From Streptomyces phaeolivaceus (GTDB lineage Bacteria > Actinomycetota > Actinomycetes > Streptomycetales > Streptomycetaceae), in the NCBI RefSeq assembly GCF_009184865.1, contig NZ_CP045096.1, forward strand, positions 3,534,001 to 3,598,000: a stretch of 64,000 nt of DNA, in the 5' to 3' direction. Within the stretch, counting starts at the first letter, position 1. Each line of letters begins with the position of its first letter. The notes beneath the pieces were generated by a model, which was given only the letters and a program-made list of their open reading frames with translations, was not told where the DNA came from and made no database searches. Position numbers and translations under genes: made by a program. Positions 46,258 through 54,841 of this stretch are shown piece after piece.

Positions 46258-46515
46258 GTGCACGACGAACTTGTTGATCATTTGACGCGGTCCTCGCCCC
46301 TCAGCCGGGGCGAGGCGCTGCGTGTGATCCAGGACGTGCTCGCCTACTTCGACGAGACGACCGAGACATACGTCCGTCGCCGCCACCGCGAACTCCAGGC
46401 CCAGGGCCTGGTGAACGCGGCGATCTTCGAGCAGATCGAGGCGGACCTGAAATACCGCGCGGTCGCACCACCGGAGCTGACACTCAGACAACTGCGCCGC
46501 ATCGTCTACGGCTGA
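46258..46515 (+). CDS. Small conserved helical protein upstream of glmS
   Basis: 85 residues from GTG 46258, with AGGA 8 nt upstream. It reads VHDELVDHLTRSSPLSRGEA, VIQDVLAYFDETTETYVRRR, ending TLRQLRRIVYG. It is all helical, soluble and charged. I recall similar small proteins before glmS in Streptomyces. Function unknown. glmS starts 41 nt downstream, so the two probably form one unit. Confidence 0.75.
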   Translation: MHDELVDHLTRSSPLSRGEALRVIQDVLAYFDETTETYVRRRHRELQAQGLVNAAIFEQIEADLKYRAVAPPELTLRQLRRIVYG

Positions 46516-46556
46516 ACGACCACGACTGATCATCCACAACTAGGGGATACGTATAT

Positions 46557-48374
46557 ATGTGCGGGATTGTCGGTTACATCGGCAGGCGTGATGTGGCGCC
46601 GCTGCTCCTGGAGGGCCTGCAGCGCCTGGAGTACCGGGGCTACGACTCGGCGGGCATAGTGGTCACCTCGCCCAAGACGGCCGGTCTGAGGATGGTCAAG
46701 GCCAAGGGCCGGGTGCGTGACCTGGAGGCCAAGGTCCCCGCGCGCTTCAAGGGCACCACCGGTATCGCGCACACCCGCTGGGCCACCCACGGCGCCCCGT
46801 CCGACCTGAACGCCCACCCGCACATGTCGGCCGACAACAAGGTCGCCGTCGTCCACAACGGCATCATCGACAACGCCTCCGACCTGCGCAAGAAACTCGA
46901 AGCGGACGGCGTCGAGTTCCTCTCCGAGACCGACACCGAGGTCCTCACCCACCTCATCGCCCGCTCCCAGGCCACCACCCTGGAGGAGAAGGTCCGCCAG
47001 GCCCTGCGGATCGTCGAGGGCACGTACGGCATCGCCGTGATGCACGCCGACTTCAACGACCGCGTCGTCGTCGCCCGCAACGGCTCCCCCGTCGTCCTCG
47101 GCATCGGCGAGAAGGAGATGTTCGTCGCCTCGGACATAGCCGCTCTGGTCGCCCACACCCGCCAGATCGTCACCCTCGACGACGGCGAGATGGCCACCCT
47201 CAAGGCCGACGACTTCCGCACCTACACCACGGAGGGCACCCGCACCACGGCGGAGCCCACCACCGTGGAGTGGGAGGCCGCCTCGTACGACATGGGCGGC
47301 CACGACACGTACATGCACAAGGAGATCCACGAGCAGGCCGACGCCGTGGACCGCGTGCTGCGCGGCCGGATCGACGACCGGTTCTCCACCGTGCACCTCG
47401 GCGGCCTCAACCTGGACGCCCGTGAGGCGCGCCAGATCCGCCGGGTGAAGATCCTCGGCTGCGGCACCTCGTACCACGCGGGCATGATCGGCGCCCAGAT
47501 GATCGAGGAGCTGGCCCGTATCCCCGCGGACGCCGAGCCGGCCTCCGAGTTCCGCTACCGCAACGCGGTCGTCGACCCCGACACCCTGTACATCGCCGTC
47601 TCCCAGTCCGGCGAGACGTACGACGTGCTGGCGGCCGTGCAGGAGCTGAAGCGCAAGGGCGCGCGGGTGCTGGGCGTGGTGAACGTCGTCGGCTCGGCGA
47701 TCGCCCGCGAGGCGGACGGCGGCATCTATGTGCACGCCGGCCCCGAGGTCTGTGTCGTCTCCACCAAGTGCTTCACCAACACCACCGTGGCGTTCGCCCT
47801 GTTGGCGCTCCACCTGGGCCGCACCCGCGACCTCTCCGTCCGCGACGGCAAGCGGATCATCGCGGGCCTGCGCAAGCTGCCCACGCAGATCGCCGAGATG
47901 CTGGAGCAGGAGGAGGAGATCAAGAAGCTGGCCCAGGAGTACGCCGAGGCCCGCTCGATGCTCTTCATCGGCCGCGTCCGGGGCTACCCGGTGGCCCGTG
48001 AGGCCTCCCTGAAGCTCAAGGAGGTCTCGTACATCCACGCCGAGGCCTACCCCGCCTCCGAGCTGAAGCACGGCCCGCTGGCACTCATCGAGCCCGCCCT
48101 CCCGACGGTCGCCATCGTCCCCGACGACGACCTGCTGGAGAAGAACCGTGCCGCGCTGGAGGAGATCAAGGCCCGCAGCGGCAAGATCCTCGCCGTCGCC
48201 CACCGCGAGCAGGAGAAGGCCGACCAGACGATCGTCGTCCCCAAGAACGAGGACGAACTCGACCCGATCCTGATGGGCATCCCCCTCCAACTCCTCGCCT
48301 ACCACACGGCATTGGCCCTGGGCCGCGACATCGACAAGCCGCGCAACCTGGCGAAGTCGGTGACGGTGGAGTAG
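46557..48374 (+). CDS. glmS: Glutamine-fructose-6-phosphate aminotransferase
   Basis: 605 residues from ATG 46557 with AGGGGA upstream. Cys2 of MCGIVGYIG is the glutaminase nucleophile, and ARTRWATHG-type IAHTRWATHGAPS follows. Two SIS domains carry the sugar-phosphate site (KILGCGTSYHAGMIG, ISQSGET-type VSQSGETYDVL). The C-terminal LAKSVTVE is the typical end. It makes glucosamine-6-phosphate for wall synthesis. Streptomyces often has two glmS genes; this is the one near adpA. A hairpin follows 31 nt after the stop. Confidence 0.95.
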   Translation: MCGIVGYIGRRDVAPLLLEGLQRLEYRGYDSAGIVVTSPKTAGLRMVKAKGRVRDLEAKVPARFKGTTGIAHTRWATHGAPSDLNAHPHMSADNKVAVVHNGIIDNASDLRKKLEADGVEFLSETDTEVLTHLIARSQATTLEEKVRQALRIVEGTYGIAVMHADFNDRVVVARNGSPVVLGIGEKEMFVASDIAALVAHTRQIVTLDDGEMATLKADDFRTYTTEGTRTTAEPTTVEWEAASYDMGGHDTYMHKEIHEQADAVDRVLRGRIDDRFSTVHLGGLNLDAREARQIRRVKILGCGTSYHAGMIGAQMIEELARIPADAEPASEFRYRNAVVDPDTLYIAVSQSGETYDVLAAVQELKRKGARVLGVVNVVGSAIAREADGGIYVHAGPEVCVVSTKCFTNTTVAFALLALHLGRTRDLSVRDGKRIIAGLRKLPTQIAEMLEQEEEIKKLAQEYAEARSMLFIGRVRGYPVAREASLKLKEVSYIHAEAYPASELKHGPLALIEPALPTVAIVPDDDLLEKNRAALEEIKARSGKILAVAHREQEKADQTIVVPKNEDELDPILMGIPLQLLAYHTALALGRDIDKPRNLAKSVTVE

Positions 48375-48404
48375 AGGGCCCTCCCGGCCCCTTCCGGAAC
48401 GAAG

Positions 48405-48445
48405 ACGGACCCCCATGTGATGCCACCCATCACCAGGGGGTCCGT
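48405..48445 (+). terminator. Terminator of glmS
   Basis: ACGGACCCCC (48405-48414) pairs with GGGGGTCCGT (48436-48445). The 21-nt loop itself folds through GTGATG and CATCAC. Position 31 nt after the glmS stop. Confidence 0.75.
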
Positions 48446-48627
48446 TCGACAACGCCGGGTTCGCCCGACACCCGAGCGCCGCTGCCAACTACCGTGGCCG
48501 TCACACCACTCCGTCCGGCATCACGCCGGTTATGCCCTTCACAAGGACACAAACACCCCTACGCGCCAGTAGACTTACGCGTTTCCGAAAGTCGTTCCGA
48601 AGGCCGTTCAACAGGCCGTCCCGAAGG

Positions 48628-49158
48628 TCAGGGAATGACGATGACCGGCCGCCGCGCCCGCTTCGCGAGCCGCCCCGCGACGGACCCGAAGATCCGCCCG
48701 ACGATCCCGTGCGTCGACCCGACGACGATCGCGTCGGCCTCGTACTCCCGCCCCACCTCTTCGAGTTCGTGGCAGATGTCGCCGCCGCGCTCGACGAGGA
48801 TCCAGGGCACCTCGGCGAGATAGTCCGCGCAGGCGAGTTCCAGTCCGAGCACCTCGGTCCGGTGATCGGGGACGTCGACGAAGACGGGTGGCTCGCAGCC
48901 GGCCCACACGGTCGTGGGCAGCCGGTTGGCGACATGCACGATGATCAGGCCCGAGCCGGAACGCCGGGCCATGCCGATGGCGTACGCGAGGGCGCGCTCA
49001 CTGGACGTCGAACCGTCGAAACCGACGACGACGCCGTGCTTGAAGGCAGGATCGCAGGAGGGGCGTGTCTCTTCCGCCGCAAGGGGCTCGGCCGCCGTGT
49101 GATCGGCGACGGGCCGCCGCTTGCGGTCCGCGGAGTCGAAGAATTCTTGACCGGCCAT
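48628..49158 (-). CDS. Universal stress protein (UspA family)
   Basis: 176 residues. After a 38-residue hydrophilic N-terminus, the Usp domain has VVVGFDGSTSSERALAYAIG and the ATP-binding end VVGSTHGIVGRIFGSVAGRL followed by ARRPVIVIP, matching G-2x-G-9x-G(S/T). ATP-binding Usp proteins respond to stress or hypoxia. An inverted repeat CGGGAATCATCTTCCCG lies 72 nt upstream and could be a regulatory site. Converges with glmS. Confidence 0.9.
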   Translation of the reverse strand: MAGQEFFDSADRKRRPVADHTAAEPLAAEETRPSCDPAFKHGVVVGFDGSTSSERALAYAIGMARRSGSGLIIVHVANRLPTTVWAGCEPPVFVDVPDHRTEVLGLELACADYLAEVPWILVERGGDICHELEEVGREYEADAIVVGSTHGIVGRIFGSVAGRLAKRARRPVIVIP

Positions 49159-49590
49159 GGGTGTCTCGGCGTTTGGATCCTCGTGTGGGACGACGTGGAT
49201 GGGACGTCAGTGTGCGGCGGAGCCGTGTCCGGGAATCATCTTCCCGACCCCATACCCCCAAGGGTACGACCGCACGCCTCCTCCGCCCAGATCCCGCACC
49301 GGCTGCGCGGGGTTCCAGGGAGCATGCACGAGCACCGCCCCGTAACGCAATGGTTGCTGCCCCGTACAGCCGGTTTCCACAGGAACACGAACGCGACGGG
49401 CAGGGGCCCGCCGCTGCCCGCGCAGTCGCCCCCACCGCGGGCAGTCCTGCCACCAGGGGTCGCACCGGTGGGCGCGGCGACACCGCGATCAAGAAGCACA
49501 AGCAGTGCGGGCGGTACCAGTGACCGACAGGTCGAACACGCGTTGAACCCCGGTAAGCCGACCCCGAGGGAGTACAGGAGGGAGCCCGCA
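49159..49590. other. Divergent intergenic region, Usp and small membrane protein
   Basis: No gene that I can support. It holds the inverted repeat at 49230-49246 near the Usp start. The open frames crossing it are Arg/Pro-rich shadows. The GGAGGGAG ribosome binding site of the next gene marks its right end. Confidence 0.5.
49230..49246. promoter_or_regulatory. Inverted repeat upstream of the Usp gene
   Basis: CGGGAATCATCTTCCCG is a 6-bp inverted repeat with a 5-nt spacer, 72 nt before the Usp ATG. It is a candidate operator only. Confidence 0.35.
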
Positions 49591-49995
49591 GTGCCCGCAC
49601 ACCGCACCGCGCCCCGATCCGCCCCCGAAACCGACGAGCTCCCCCCGACCGCCCCCCACTCCCCCCAGCCCCCGCACGACGCCCCCGCCCCCGCGCCGGA
49701 CACCGCCACGGACGTGGTCCGCTGGGCGGCCTTCAGCTGCGTCCTCGTCCCGGTCGTCCTCGTCTGGTACGGCACCTCCCTCGCCGGCGCCACAGGCGCC
49801 GCCCTGGGCCTCGCCGCGGTCACCGGCGTCTGCCGGGTCCTGTTGCGCCAGTCCGAACGCGGAGCGGCCCGCGCGGCCCGCACGGCCCGTTCGATGACCG
49901 AAGATCGCACCCCCCGGCACGGCCGACGCGGACGCTCCGCTTCCGGGGCGCACAGGGGCGGACGGAACTCCGGCCCGAGTACGCCGGTCGACTGA
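49591..49995 (+). CDS. Small membrane protein
   Basis: 134 residues from GTG 49591, fixed by a strong AGGAGGGAG 7 nt upstream. Residues 1-40 are Pro/Ala-rich. Two adjacent membrane segments follow: VVRWAAFSCVLVPVVLVWYG and GATGAALGLAAVTGVCRVLL. The C-terminal tail is basic (Arg/Gly-rich). No enzymatic motif. It lies upstream of adpA on the same strand but 378 nt away. Confidence 0.75.
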   Translation: MPAHRTAPRSAPETDELPPTAPHSPQPPHDAPAPAPDTATDVVRWAAFSCVLVPVVLVWYGTSLAGATGAALGLAAVTGVCRVLLRQSERGAARAARTARSMTEDRTPRHGRRGRSASGAHRGGRNSGPSTPVD

Positions 49996-50373
49996 CCGGT
50001 TTCCGCGCACACCCCCGTATCTTTTCAGCCAACTTCGGCCACCTGCACATCCCTTGGTCGAACACCCCTCCACCCCCCGTTCGACCTGCGCTGAAAGGGG
50101 TCCAGGGGCCGCGCGCACCCTACGTGGACCGGCCACTGGGACGAGGCGTACTTCCCTGCACGGCCCACGAGTGCAACGCTTCGTGATCGAATGCTTCACG
50201 CCAAGTTGCCATGTCGACAATGTGCCGGATGCCGAACTGGTCACGCCGGCACCACGGGACACAGTAGATTCGATCATGACTGTCTTACGGCGGGGGACTC
50301 GTGCAGGACCAAGGGGAAACGTGCAGGAGCGACACAACCGAGGAGCCGCGACCACCGAGGGGGGCTTAGCAGT
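49996..50373 (+). promoter_or_regulatory. adpA upstream region
   Basis: A 378-nt gene-free region before adpA. In Streptomyces, adpA has a long regulatory region bound by BldD, ArpA-type repressors and AdpA itself. I cannot place individual sites with confidence. The short region around 50190-50260 is AT-richer and probably includes the promoter. Confidence 0.5.
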
Positions 50374-51603
50374 ATGAGCCACGACTCCACCGCCGCGCCG
50401 GAAGCCGCGGCCCGGAAGCTGTCCGGGCGACGCCGCAAGGAGATCGTCGCGGTGCTGCTGTTCAGCGGCGGCCCCATCTTCGAGAGTTCCATACCACTGT
50501 CGGTGTTCGGGATCGACCGCCAGGACGCCGGCGTACCGCGCTACCGCCTGTTGGTGTGCGCGGGCGAGGAAGGCCCGCTGCGGACCACGGGGGGCCTGGA
50601 ACTCACCGCACCGAACGGCCTTGAGGCGATCTCGCGTGCGGGCACGGTGGTCGTGCCCGCATGGCGTTCGATCACCTCACCGCCGCCGGAGGAGGCGCTC
50701 GACGCACTGCGCCGAGCGCACGAAGAGGGTGCCCGCATCGTCGGGCTGTGCACCGGCGCGTTCGTGCTGGCCGCCGCCGGTCTGCTCGACGGCAGGCCCG
50801 CGACGACGCACTGGATGTACGCGCCGACGCTGGCCAAGCGCTATCCGTCCGTACACGTCGATCCACGAGAGCTCTTCGTGGACGACGGCGACGTACTGAC
50901 ATCGGCCGGCACCGCGGCCGGAATCGATCTCTGTCTGCACATCGTGCGGACGGATCACGGGAACGAGGCGGCCGGCGCGCTGGCCCGCCGTCTGGTGGTC
51001 CCACCACGCCGATCGGGCGGCCAGGAGCGCTATCTCGATCGGTCTTTACCAGAGGAGATCGGCGCCGACCCGCTCGCCGAGGTCGTCGCCTGGGCGCTGG
51101 AGCACCTCCACGAGCAGTTCGACGTGGAGACGCTCGCGGCACGGGCGTACATGAGCCGTCGTACGTTCGACCGCCGGTTCCGCTCGCTCACCGGGAGCGC
51201 TCCCCTGCAGTGGCTGATCACTCAGCGCGTGCTGCAGGCACAGCGTCTGCTGGAGACGTCGGACTACTCGGTGGACGAGGTGGCGGGCCGCTGCGGCTTC
51301 CGCTCCCCCGTCGCGCTGCGCGGGCACTTCCGGCGGCAGCTGGGCTCGTCCCCGGCGGCGTACCGGGCGGCGTACCGGGCACGGCGTCCGCAGGGCGAGA
51401 AGCACAGCGACCACCACCACGACGGCCCGCACGGCGTCCCGGGGCCGTCCCCGGTGTCGCCGGAGCACGCCCCGGTGCCGCTCCAGGCCCGGCGCACGGC
51501 CGCGGCGAGCACCCTGGCGCCGTCGGCGTCCCTCTCCACGGAGGGCGCCAAGCCGGAGCTGTACGCGACGGGCCGCCTGCCGGGCCAGCGCAGCGCGCCG
51601 TAG
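50374..51603 (+). CDS. adpA: AdpA, AraC-family developmental master regulator
   Basis: 409 residues from ATG 50374 with GAGGGGGG upstream. The N-terminal DJ-1/ThiJ-like domain ([20 protein letters not shown], then [20 protein letters not shown]) mediates dimerisation. The DNA-binding AraC domain is at about 240-330 ([40 protein letters not shown]). The C-terminal 75 residues are His/Pro-rich and variable. Leu225 is encoded by TTA at 51046-51048, between the two domains, exactly where adpA (bldH) carries its bldA-dependent codon. It activates genes for aerial growth and secondary metabolism. orn follows. Confidence 0.96.
   Translation: MSHDSTAAPEAAARKLSGRRRKEIVAVLLFSGGPIFESSIPLSVFGIDRQDAGVPRYRLLVCAGEEGPLRTTGGLELTAPNGLEAISRAGTVVVPAWRSITSPPPEEALDALRRAHEEGARIVGLCTGAFVLAAAGLLDGRPATTHWMYAPTLAKRYPSVHVDPRELFVDDGDVLTSAGTAAGIDLCLHIVRTDHGNEAAGALARRLVVPPRRSGGQERYLDRSLPEEIGADPLAEVVAWALEHLHEQFDVETLAARAYMSRRTFDRRFRSLTGSAPLQWLITQRVLQAQRLLETSDYSVDEVAGRCGFRSPVALRGHFRRQLGSSPAAYRAAYRARRPQGEKHSDHHHDGPHGVPGPSPVSPEHAPVPLQARRTAAASTLAPSASLSTEGAKPELYATGRLPGQRSAP
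51046..51048 (+). promoter_or_regulatory. TTA codon (bldA-dependent) in adpA
   Basis: Reading CGG-TCT-TTA-CCA in the adpA frame gives Leu225. TTA is rare in Streptomyces and is read by the bldA tRNA-Leu. Its presence in adpA is the known translational gate on development. Confidence 0.95.
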
Positions 51604-51619
51604 GCCGCACGGCTGTGTG

Positions 51620-51676
51620 ACGGCCCGGTCCCGCACCCGATCACCCGGTGATCACCCTGGTGCGGGACCGGGCCGT
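51620..51676 (+). terminator. Large hairpin between adpA and orn
   Basis: An 18-bp perfect stem (51620-51637 with 51659-51676; ACGGCCCGGTCCCGCACC on the left) surrounds a 21-nt loop that contains its own palindrome GATCACCCGGTGATC. It starts 17 nt after the adpA stop and ends 30 nt before orn. Confidence 0.85.
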
Positions 51677-51706
51677 ACGGCTGTCACGGGCCGTAAGGTG
51701 AGACAC

Positions 51707-52309
51707 ATGAACGATCGCATGGTGTGGATCGACTGCGAGATGACCGGCCTCTCGCTGTCCGACGACGCGCTCATCGAGGTGGCCGCCCTCGTCACCGACT
51801 CCGAGCTGAACGTGCTCGGCGAAGGTGTCGACATCGTCGTCCGCCCGCCGGACTCGGCACTGGAGACCATGCCGGAGGTGGTGCGCGCCATGCACACCGC
51901 GTCCGGCCTCCTCGACGCACTGCCCGGCGGTACGACGCTGGCCGACGCGGAGGCGCAGGTCCTGGCGTACGTACGGGAACACGTGAAGGAACCGGGCAAG
52001 GCCCCCCTGTGCGGCAACTCGGTGGGCACGGACCGCGGCTTCCTGTCGCGGGACATGCCGACCCTGGAGGACTACCTCCACTACCGCATCGTGGACGTCT
52101 CCTCGATCAAGGAACTGGCCCGCCGCTGGTACCCGAGGGCGTACTTCAACAGCCCCGAGAAGAACGGCAACCACCGGGCCCTCGCCGACATCCGCGAGTC
52201 CATCGCCGAGCTGCGCTACTACCGCGAGGCGATCTTCGTCCCGCACCCCGGGCCCGACTCGGACACGGCCCGCACGATCGCCGCGAAGCACGTCCTGCCC
52301 GCGGGGTAG
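51707..52309 (+). CDS. orn: Oligoribonuclease
   Basis: 200 residues from ATG 51707 with AAGGTGAG upstream. DEDD exonuclease motifs: [11 protein letters not shown] (Asp, Glu), [16 protein letters not shown], and [11 protein letters not shown] (His, Asp). It degrades 2-5-nt RNA fragments and pGpG to mononucleotides, completing mRNA decay and c-di-GMP turnover. In Streptomyces orn (ornA) lies directly after adpA, as here, and is important for growth and development. Confidence 0.96.
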   Translation: MNDRMVWIDCEMTGLSLSDDALIEVAALVTDSELNVLGEGVDIVVRPPDSALETMPEVVRAMHTASGLLDALPGGTTLADAEAQVLAYVREHVKEPGKAPLCGNSVGTDRGFLSRDMPTLEDYLHYRIVDVSSIKELARRWYPRAYFNSPEKNGNHRALADIRESIAELRYYREAIFVPHPGPDSDTARTIAAKHVLPAG

Positions 52310-52436
52310 CCGGGTGGACGGGGCCCTGCCGGGCCCCGGACGGCCCCCACCGAAACGCGGGCGCGAGCACCCCTTCCGACCCTGTACACTTTTTCTCGGC
52401 CGGTCGGTGAAACCTTCGGATGAACCGCCGGTCATG

Positions 52437-52509
52437 GTGGGTGTAGCTCAGCTGGTAGAGCACCTGGTTGTGGTCCAGGATGCCGCGGGTTCGAGTCCCG
52501 TCACTCACC
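52437..52509 (+). tRNA. tRNA-His (GTG)
   Basis: The cloverleaf is complete: 7-bp acceptor GTGGGTG with CACTCAC, anticodon stem CCTGG/CCAGG around TTGTGGT, and T-arm GCGGGTTCGAGTCCCGT. The anticodon GTG is at 52470-52472. G at 52436 can serve as G-1 opposite C73 (52509), the histidine identity pair. CCA is not encoded. Confidence 0.97.
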
Positions 52510-52518
52510 CTGAAGGAA

Positions 52519-52550
52519 CGAGCCCCGATCCGGGAACGGATCGGGGCTCG
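52519..52550 (+). terminator. Terminator after tRNA-His
   Basis: CGAGCCCCGATCCG and CGGATCGGGGCTCG form a perfect 14-bp stem with a GGAA tetraloop, 9 nt after the tRNA. It also lies 20 nt downstream of the converging lipoprotein gene stop and may serve both. Confidence 0.9.
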
Positions 52551-52570
52551 TTCGCGTACCGGGGCCAGGC

Positions 52571-53050
52571 TCAGCAGGAGTCGTAGCGCCAGACACCGGC
52601 CTCGCGGGCCCACGGCTCCCGCTTCTGGTCGAACTTGGGCATGCCGACGCCGTAGGAGACGCGGGCCGAGTCGCCCGACATCTCGTCGACCGCGAACCGC
52701 TTCACCTCCTTCGGCTCGTGGTCACCGATGGCCCGCTCGGTCTGCTCGGCCCGTTCGGTCAGCACGGCCATGCCCTCGCGCGTGATCTGCTTCTGGCAAC
52801 GTGCGGACAGCATGCCGAAGGTGGTGTCTGGCTCGTTCGCGTAGTACGCGGCGGCGTAGGCACGGACGGCCGCTTCGAGGCCGGCGGTGTCGGCATCCGA
52901 AGCCGCGGACCGGCTGGGCATGGCGCTCGGCTGCCGCTCGGCACTCGCGGACGGTTTCTCCTCGGCTCCGCTCGGCCCGTCGTCGGACGTGCACGCGGTG
53001 AGCGAGAGAAGCGTGGTGGCGGCGAGTAAGACGGTGACACGGGTGCGCAT
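52571..53050 (-). CDS. Small secreted lipoprotein
   Basis: 159 residues from ATG 53050 with GGGGGA upstream. The lipobox MRTRVTVLLAATTLLSLTAC ends at Cys20. A Ser/Ala/Pro-rich spacer follows, then a soluble domain (TAGLEAAVRAYAAAYYANEP, FGMLSARCQKQITREGMAVL) ending EAGVWRYDSC. Two later cysteines could form a disulfide. The shape resembles NTF2-like or low-molecular surface lipoproteins. Function unknown. Confidence 0.8.
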   Translation of the reverse strand: MRTRVTVLLAATTLLSLTACTSDDGPSGAEEKPSASAERQPSAMPSRSAASDADTAGLEAAVRAYAAAYYANEPDTTFGMLSARCQKQITREGMAVLTERAEQTERAIGDHEPKEVKRFAVDEMSGDSARVSYGVGMPKFDQKREPWAREAGVWRYDSC

Positions 53051-53110
53051 GGGTCCCCCTGGAAGTGGTGTGCGAAAGAGCATCGTGGCACGGCGGGCCG
53101 GGAGGCGGCC

Positions 53111-53860
53111 TCAGGAGCCCCGTCCCTCGGCCACACCGCGCCAGGCGTCCGCGAACTCGCCGACCCCCGCGAAGCGTTCACCGGGGTCGGGACGCACGGC
53201 CCGCTCCAGCACGGCCGGTTGGGCCGCCGTACCCCGCCAGGCACGCTCCTCGTCGCCCGCGTCGAGCAACAGGCGGGCGGTGCGGCCCAAGGCGTGGACC
53301 GTGGTGCGGATGTCGATGACCGCACCCCGCTCGAACTCCTCCGGCGCCATGAAACGGGTCGACACCGGCAGCCGTTCGGCGTCCGGCACGAAGGGGCCGG
53401 GTCGGTACTCGTCGAGGTCGATCAGGTGGAGTTCGCGGGTGACGAAGTCGTACAGCAGCGCCCTGTCGTAGAGGTCCACGGCGACGTATCCGGCGGTATG
53501 GACGGCGGTATGGACGGCGAGATGGGCATCGAGATGGGCGTCGAGAACGCGGGCGAAGGCCGCCTCGACCCCGGCGTGCGGGAGCGCCCGGAAGCGGGCC
53601 ATCGGGCTGCCCGGGCCCGTACGGTCCCCTCGGCCGCGCTGCGCCGGGCCGTACAGCACCTCCCCCTCCCGCCAGGGCATGACGACGGCGAGCCCCTCCC
53701 CGAGGGCGATCCGGTGCACCTGCGGGACGATCACCGGATGCCGCACGGCCCGATGAAAACCCCATGCCCGCCGCAACGACCGCAGCCCCGCCCCCTCGAC
53801 GGCCGCCTTCACCAACCACCGCTCACCATCCGGCCCCGGCAACCGCACGCCGTACGCCAC
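53111..53860 (-). CDS. Protein-kinase-like protein, N-terminus extends beyond any standard start
   Basis: 249 residues from GTG 53860. The coding pattern continues upstream in the same frame to 53968 (IGGLCGDRIEGPSEAYLVRI, then GDVFRVFGKQDPGCVAYGVR) with G/C third positions, but no ATG, GTG or TTG occurs before the stop at 53978-53980. The ATP-lobe lysine is in RWLVKAA, which needs the upstream strands to make a complete lobe. The catalytic and metal segments are VAVDLYDRALLYDF and HLIDLDEYRPGPF. It is an atypical small kinase, perhaps started from ATT 53968. A decayed copy of its 3' end lies at 54666-54763. Confidence 0.75.
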   Translation of the reverse strand: MAYGVRLPGPDGERWLVKAAVEGAGLRSLRRAWGFHRAVRHPVIVPQVHRIALGEGLAVVMPWREGEVLYGPAQRGRGDRTGPGSPMARFRALPHAGVEAAFARVLDAHLDAHLAVHTAVHTAGYVAVDLYDRALLYDFVTRELHLIDLDEYRPGPFVPDAERLPVSTRFMAPEEFERGAVIDIRTTVHALGRTARLLLDAGDEERAWRGTAAQPAVLERAVRPDPGERFAGVGEFADAWRGVAEGRGS

Positions 53861-54111
53861 ACACCCCGGGTCCTGCTTCCCGAAGACCCGGAAGACATCA
53901 CCGATCCGGACCAGGTACGCCTCCGACGGACCCTCGATCCGGTCCCCACACAGGCCGCCTATCCGAATGATGAGTATTCAGAGGGATAAACAGTGAGGTA
54001 GTGGCCAAAGCGCGTACTTTTCCGTCATGGGTGAGTCCGGGATCCTGGTGGAGGCAGCATGGTGATGTGCCTGACCGCAGGAGCAGTGCTGCCTTGAGAG
54101 GGGAGAGAGGG

Positions 54112-54456
54112 ATGGCAGCCGAACAGTCAGAACAGGTGGTCGAGGCCGACGGTGTGATCACGGTCGACGCCGAGCGGGCGGGCGACGCGGTGGAGTTGGC
54201 CGCGTCGGGCGCGTGGTGGGCCTTCTTCCGGGCGCACCGCATCTTCAACCTGAGGGTCAACATTCCGGGGGCCGTACCCGGGAACCTGCTGTGGGCGTCC
54301 CTGACGGAGTGCACCCCCGGCAGCAACATCCCGCAGCTGGGGTCGGCGACCACGCACACCTACAACGTCGTTCCACAGGACGGCTTCGTACTGATCCGCG
54401 GCGAGATCGACTGGGACGAGGACCTGCTCATCCGCGTCAGCCTTCTCTTCGGCTGA
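54112..54456 (+). CDS. Hypothetical small protein
   Basis: 114 residues from ATG 54112, preceded by GGGGAGAGAGG. It has an acidic N-terminus (EQSEQVVEADGVITVDAERA), then a compact domain with SGAWWAFFRAHRIFNLRVNI and GFVLIRGEIDWDEDLLIRVS. No signal peptide, metal motif or known family recognised. Codon use is normal for the genome. It is divergent from the kinase-like gene. Confidence 0.65.
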   Translation: MAAEQSEQVVEADGVITVDAERAGDAVELAASGAWWAFFRAHRIFNLRVNIPGAVPGNLLWASLTECTPGSNIPQLGSATTHTYNVVPQDGFVLIRGEIDWDEDLLIRVSLLFG

Positions 54457-54841
54457 CGCGGGTCTCCCCTCCGCCTCCACCGCCGCTGACGGCCGAGAAA
54501 GCGGAGGGACATGGCAGGTGACCGGGCGGCGTCCTGCTCACGGGGCGCCGCCCGCGTTCGCACCCAGGCCCGCTCGCCCCCGCGCCCCATGAGTTCCTGG
54601 GGGCGGGCGGGGCCTCGCCCCGGCAAGGACACGTGTCCCGATTGGGGGCCGCCCATGTCAGCGAGGAGCATCGTGGCACGGCAGGGCGGGTGCCGGTCTC
54701 ACGAGCCCCTGCCTCTCAGCCATGCCACGCGTCCGCGAACTCCCGTACTCCCGCATGGCGTTGAGCTACACAGGTCCCGTTTTGCGATGCTCATCGCCAC
54801 GTGTGCGCGTGTAGGTGCACTCAACAACGAGGGAGAACCAG
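54457..54841. other. Intergenic region with decayed gene end
   Basis: No intact gene. 54666-54763 is a diverged duplicate of 53078-53176 (see pseudogene entry). The remaining sequence is GC-rich and unremarkable. Confidence 0.6.
54666..54763 (-). pseudogene. Decayed duplicate of the kinase-like gene's 3' end
   Basis: Aligning to 53078-53176, GAGCATCGTGGCACGGC and CGTCCGCGAACTC are identical and most bases between match. On the minus strand it reads EFADAWHG and then a stop, against EFADAWRGVAEGRGS at the end of the kinase-like protein. The match runs past the coding end into non-coding DNA, so it is a DNA duplication rather than shared protein ancestry. Confidence 0.75.

Noticed and set aside
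49996..50373. AdpA-binding sites upstream of adpA
   Set aside because: The consensus TGGCSNGWWY is loose, and no site matched well enough to place.
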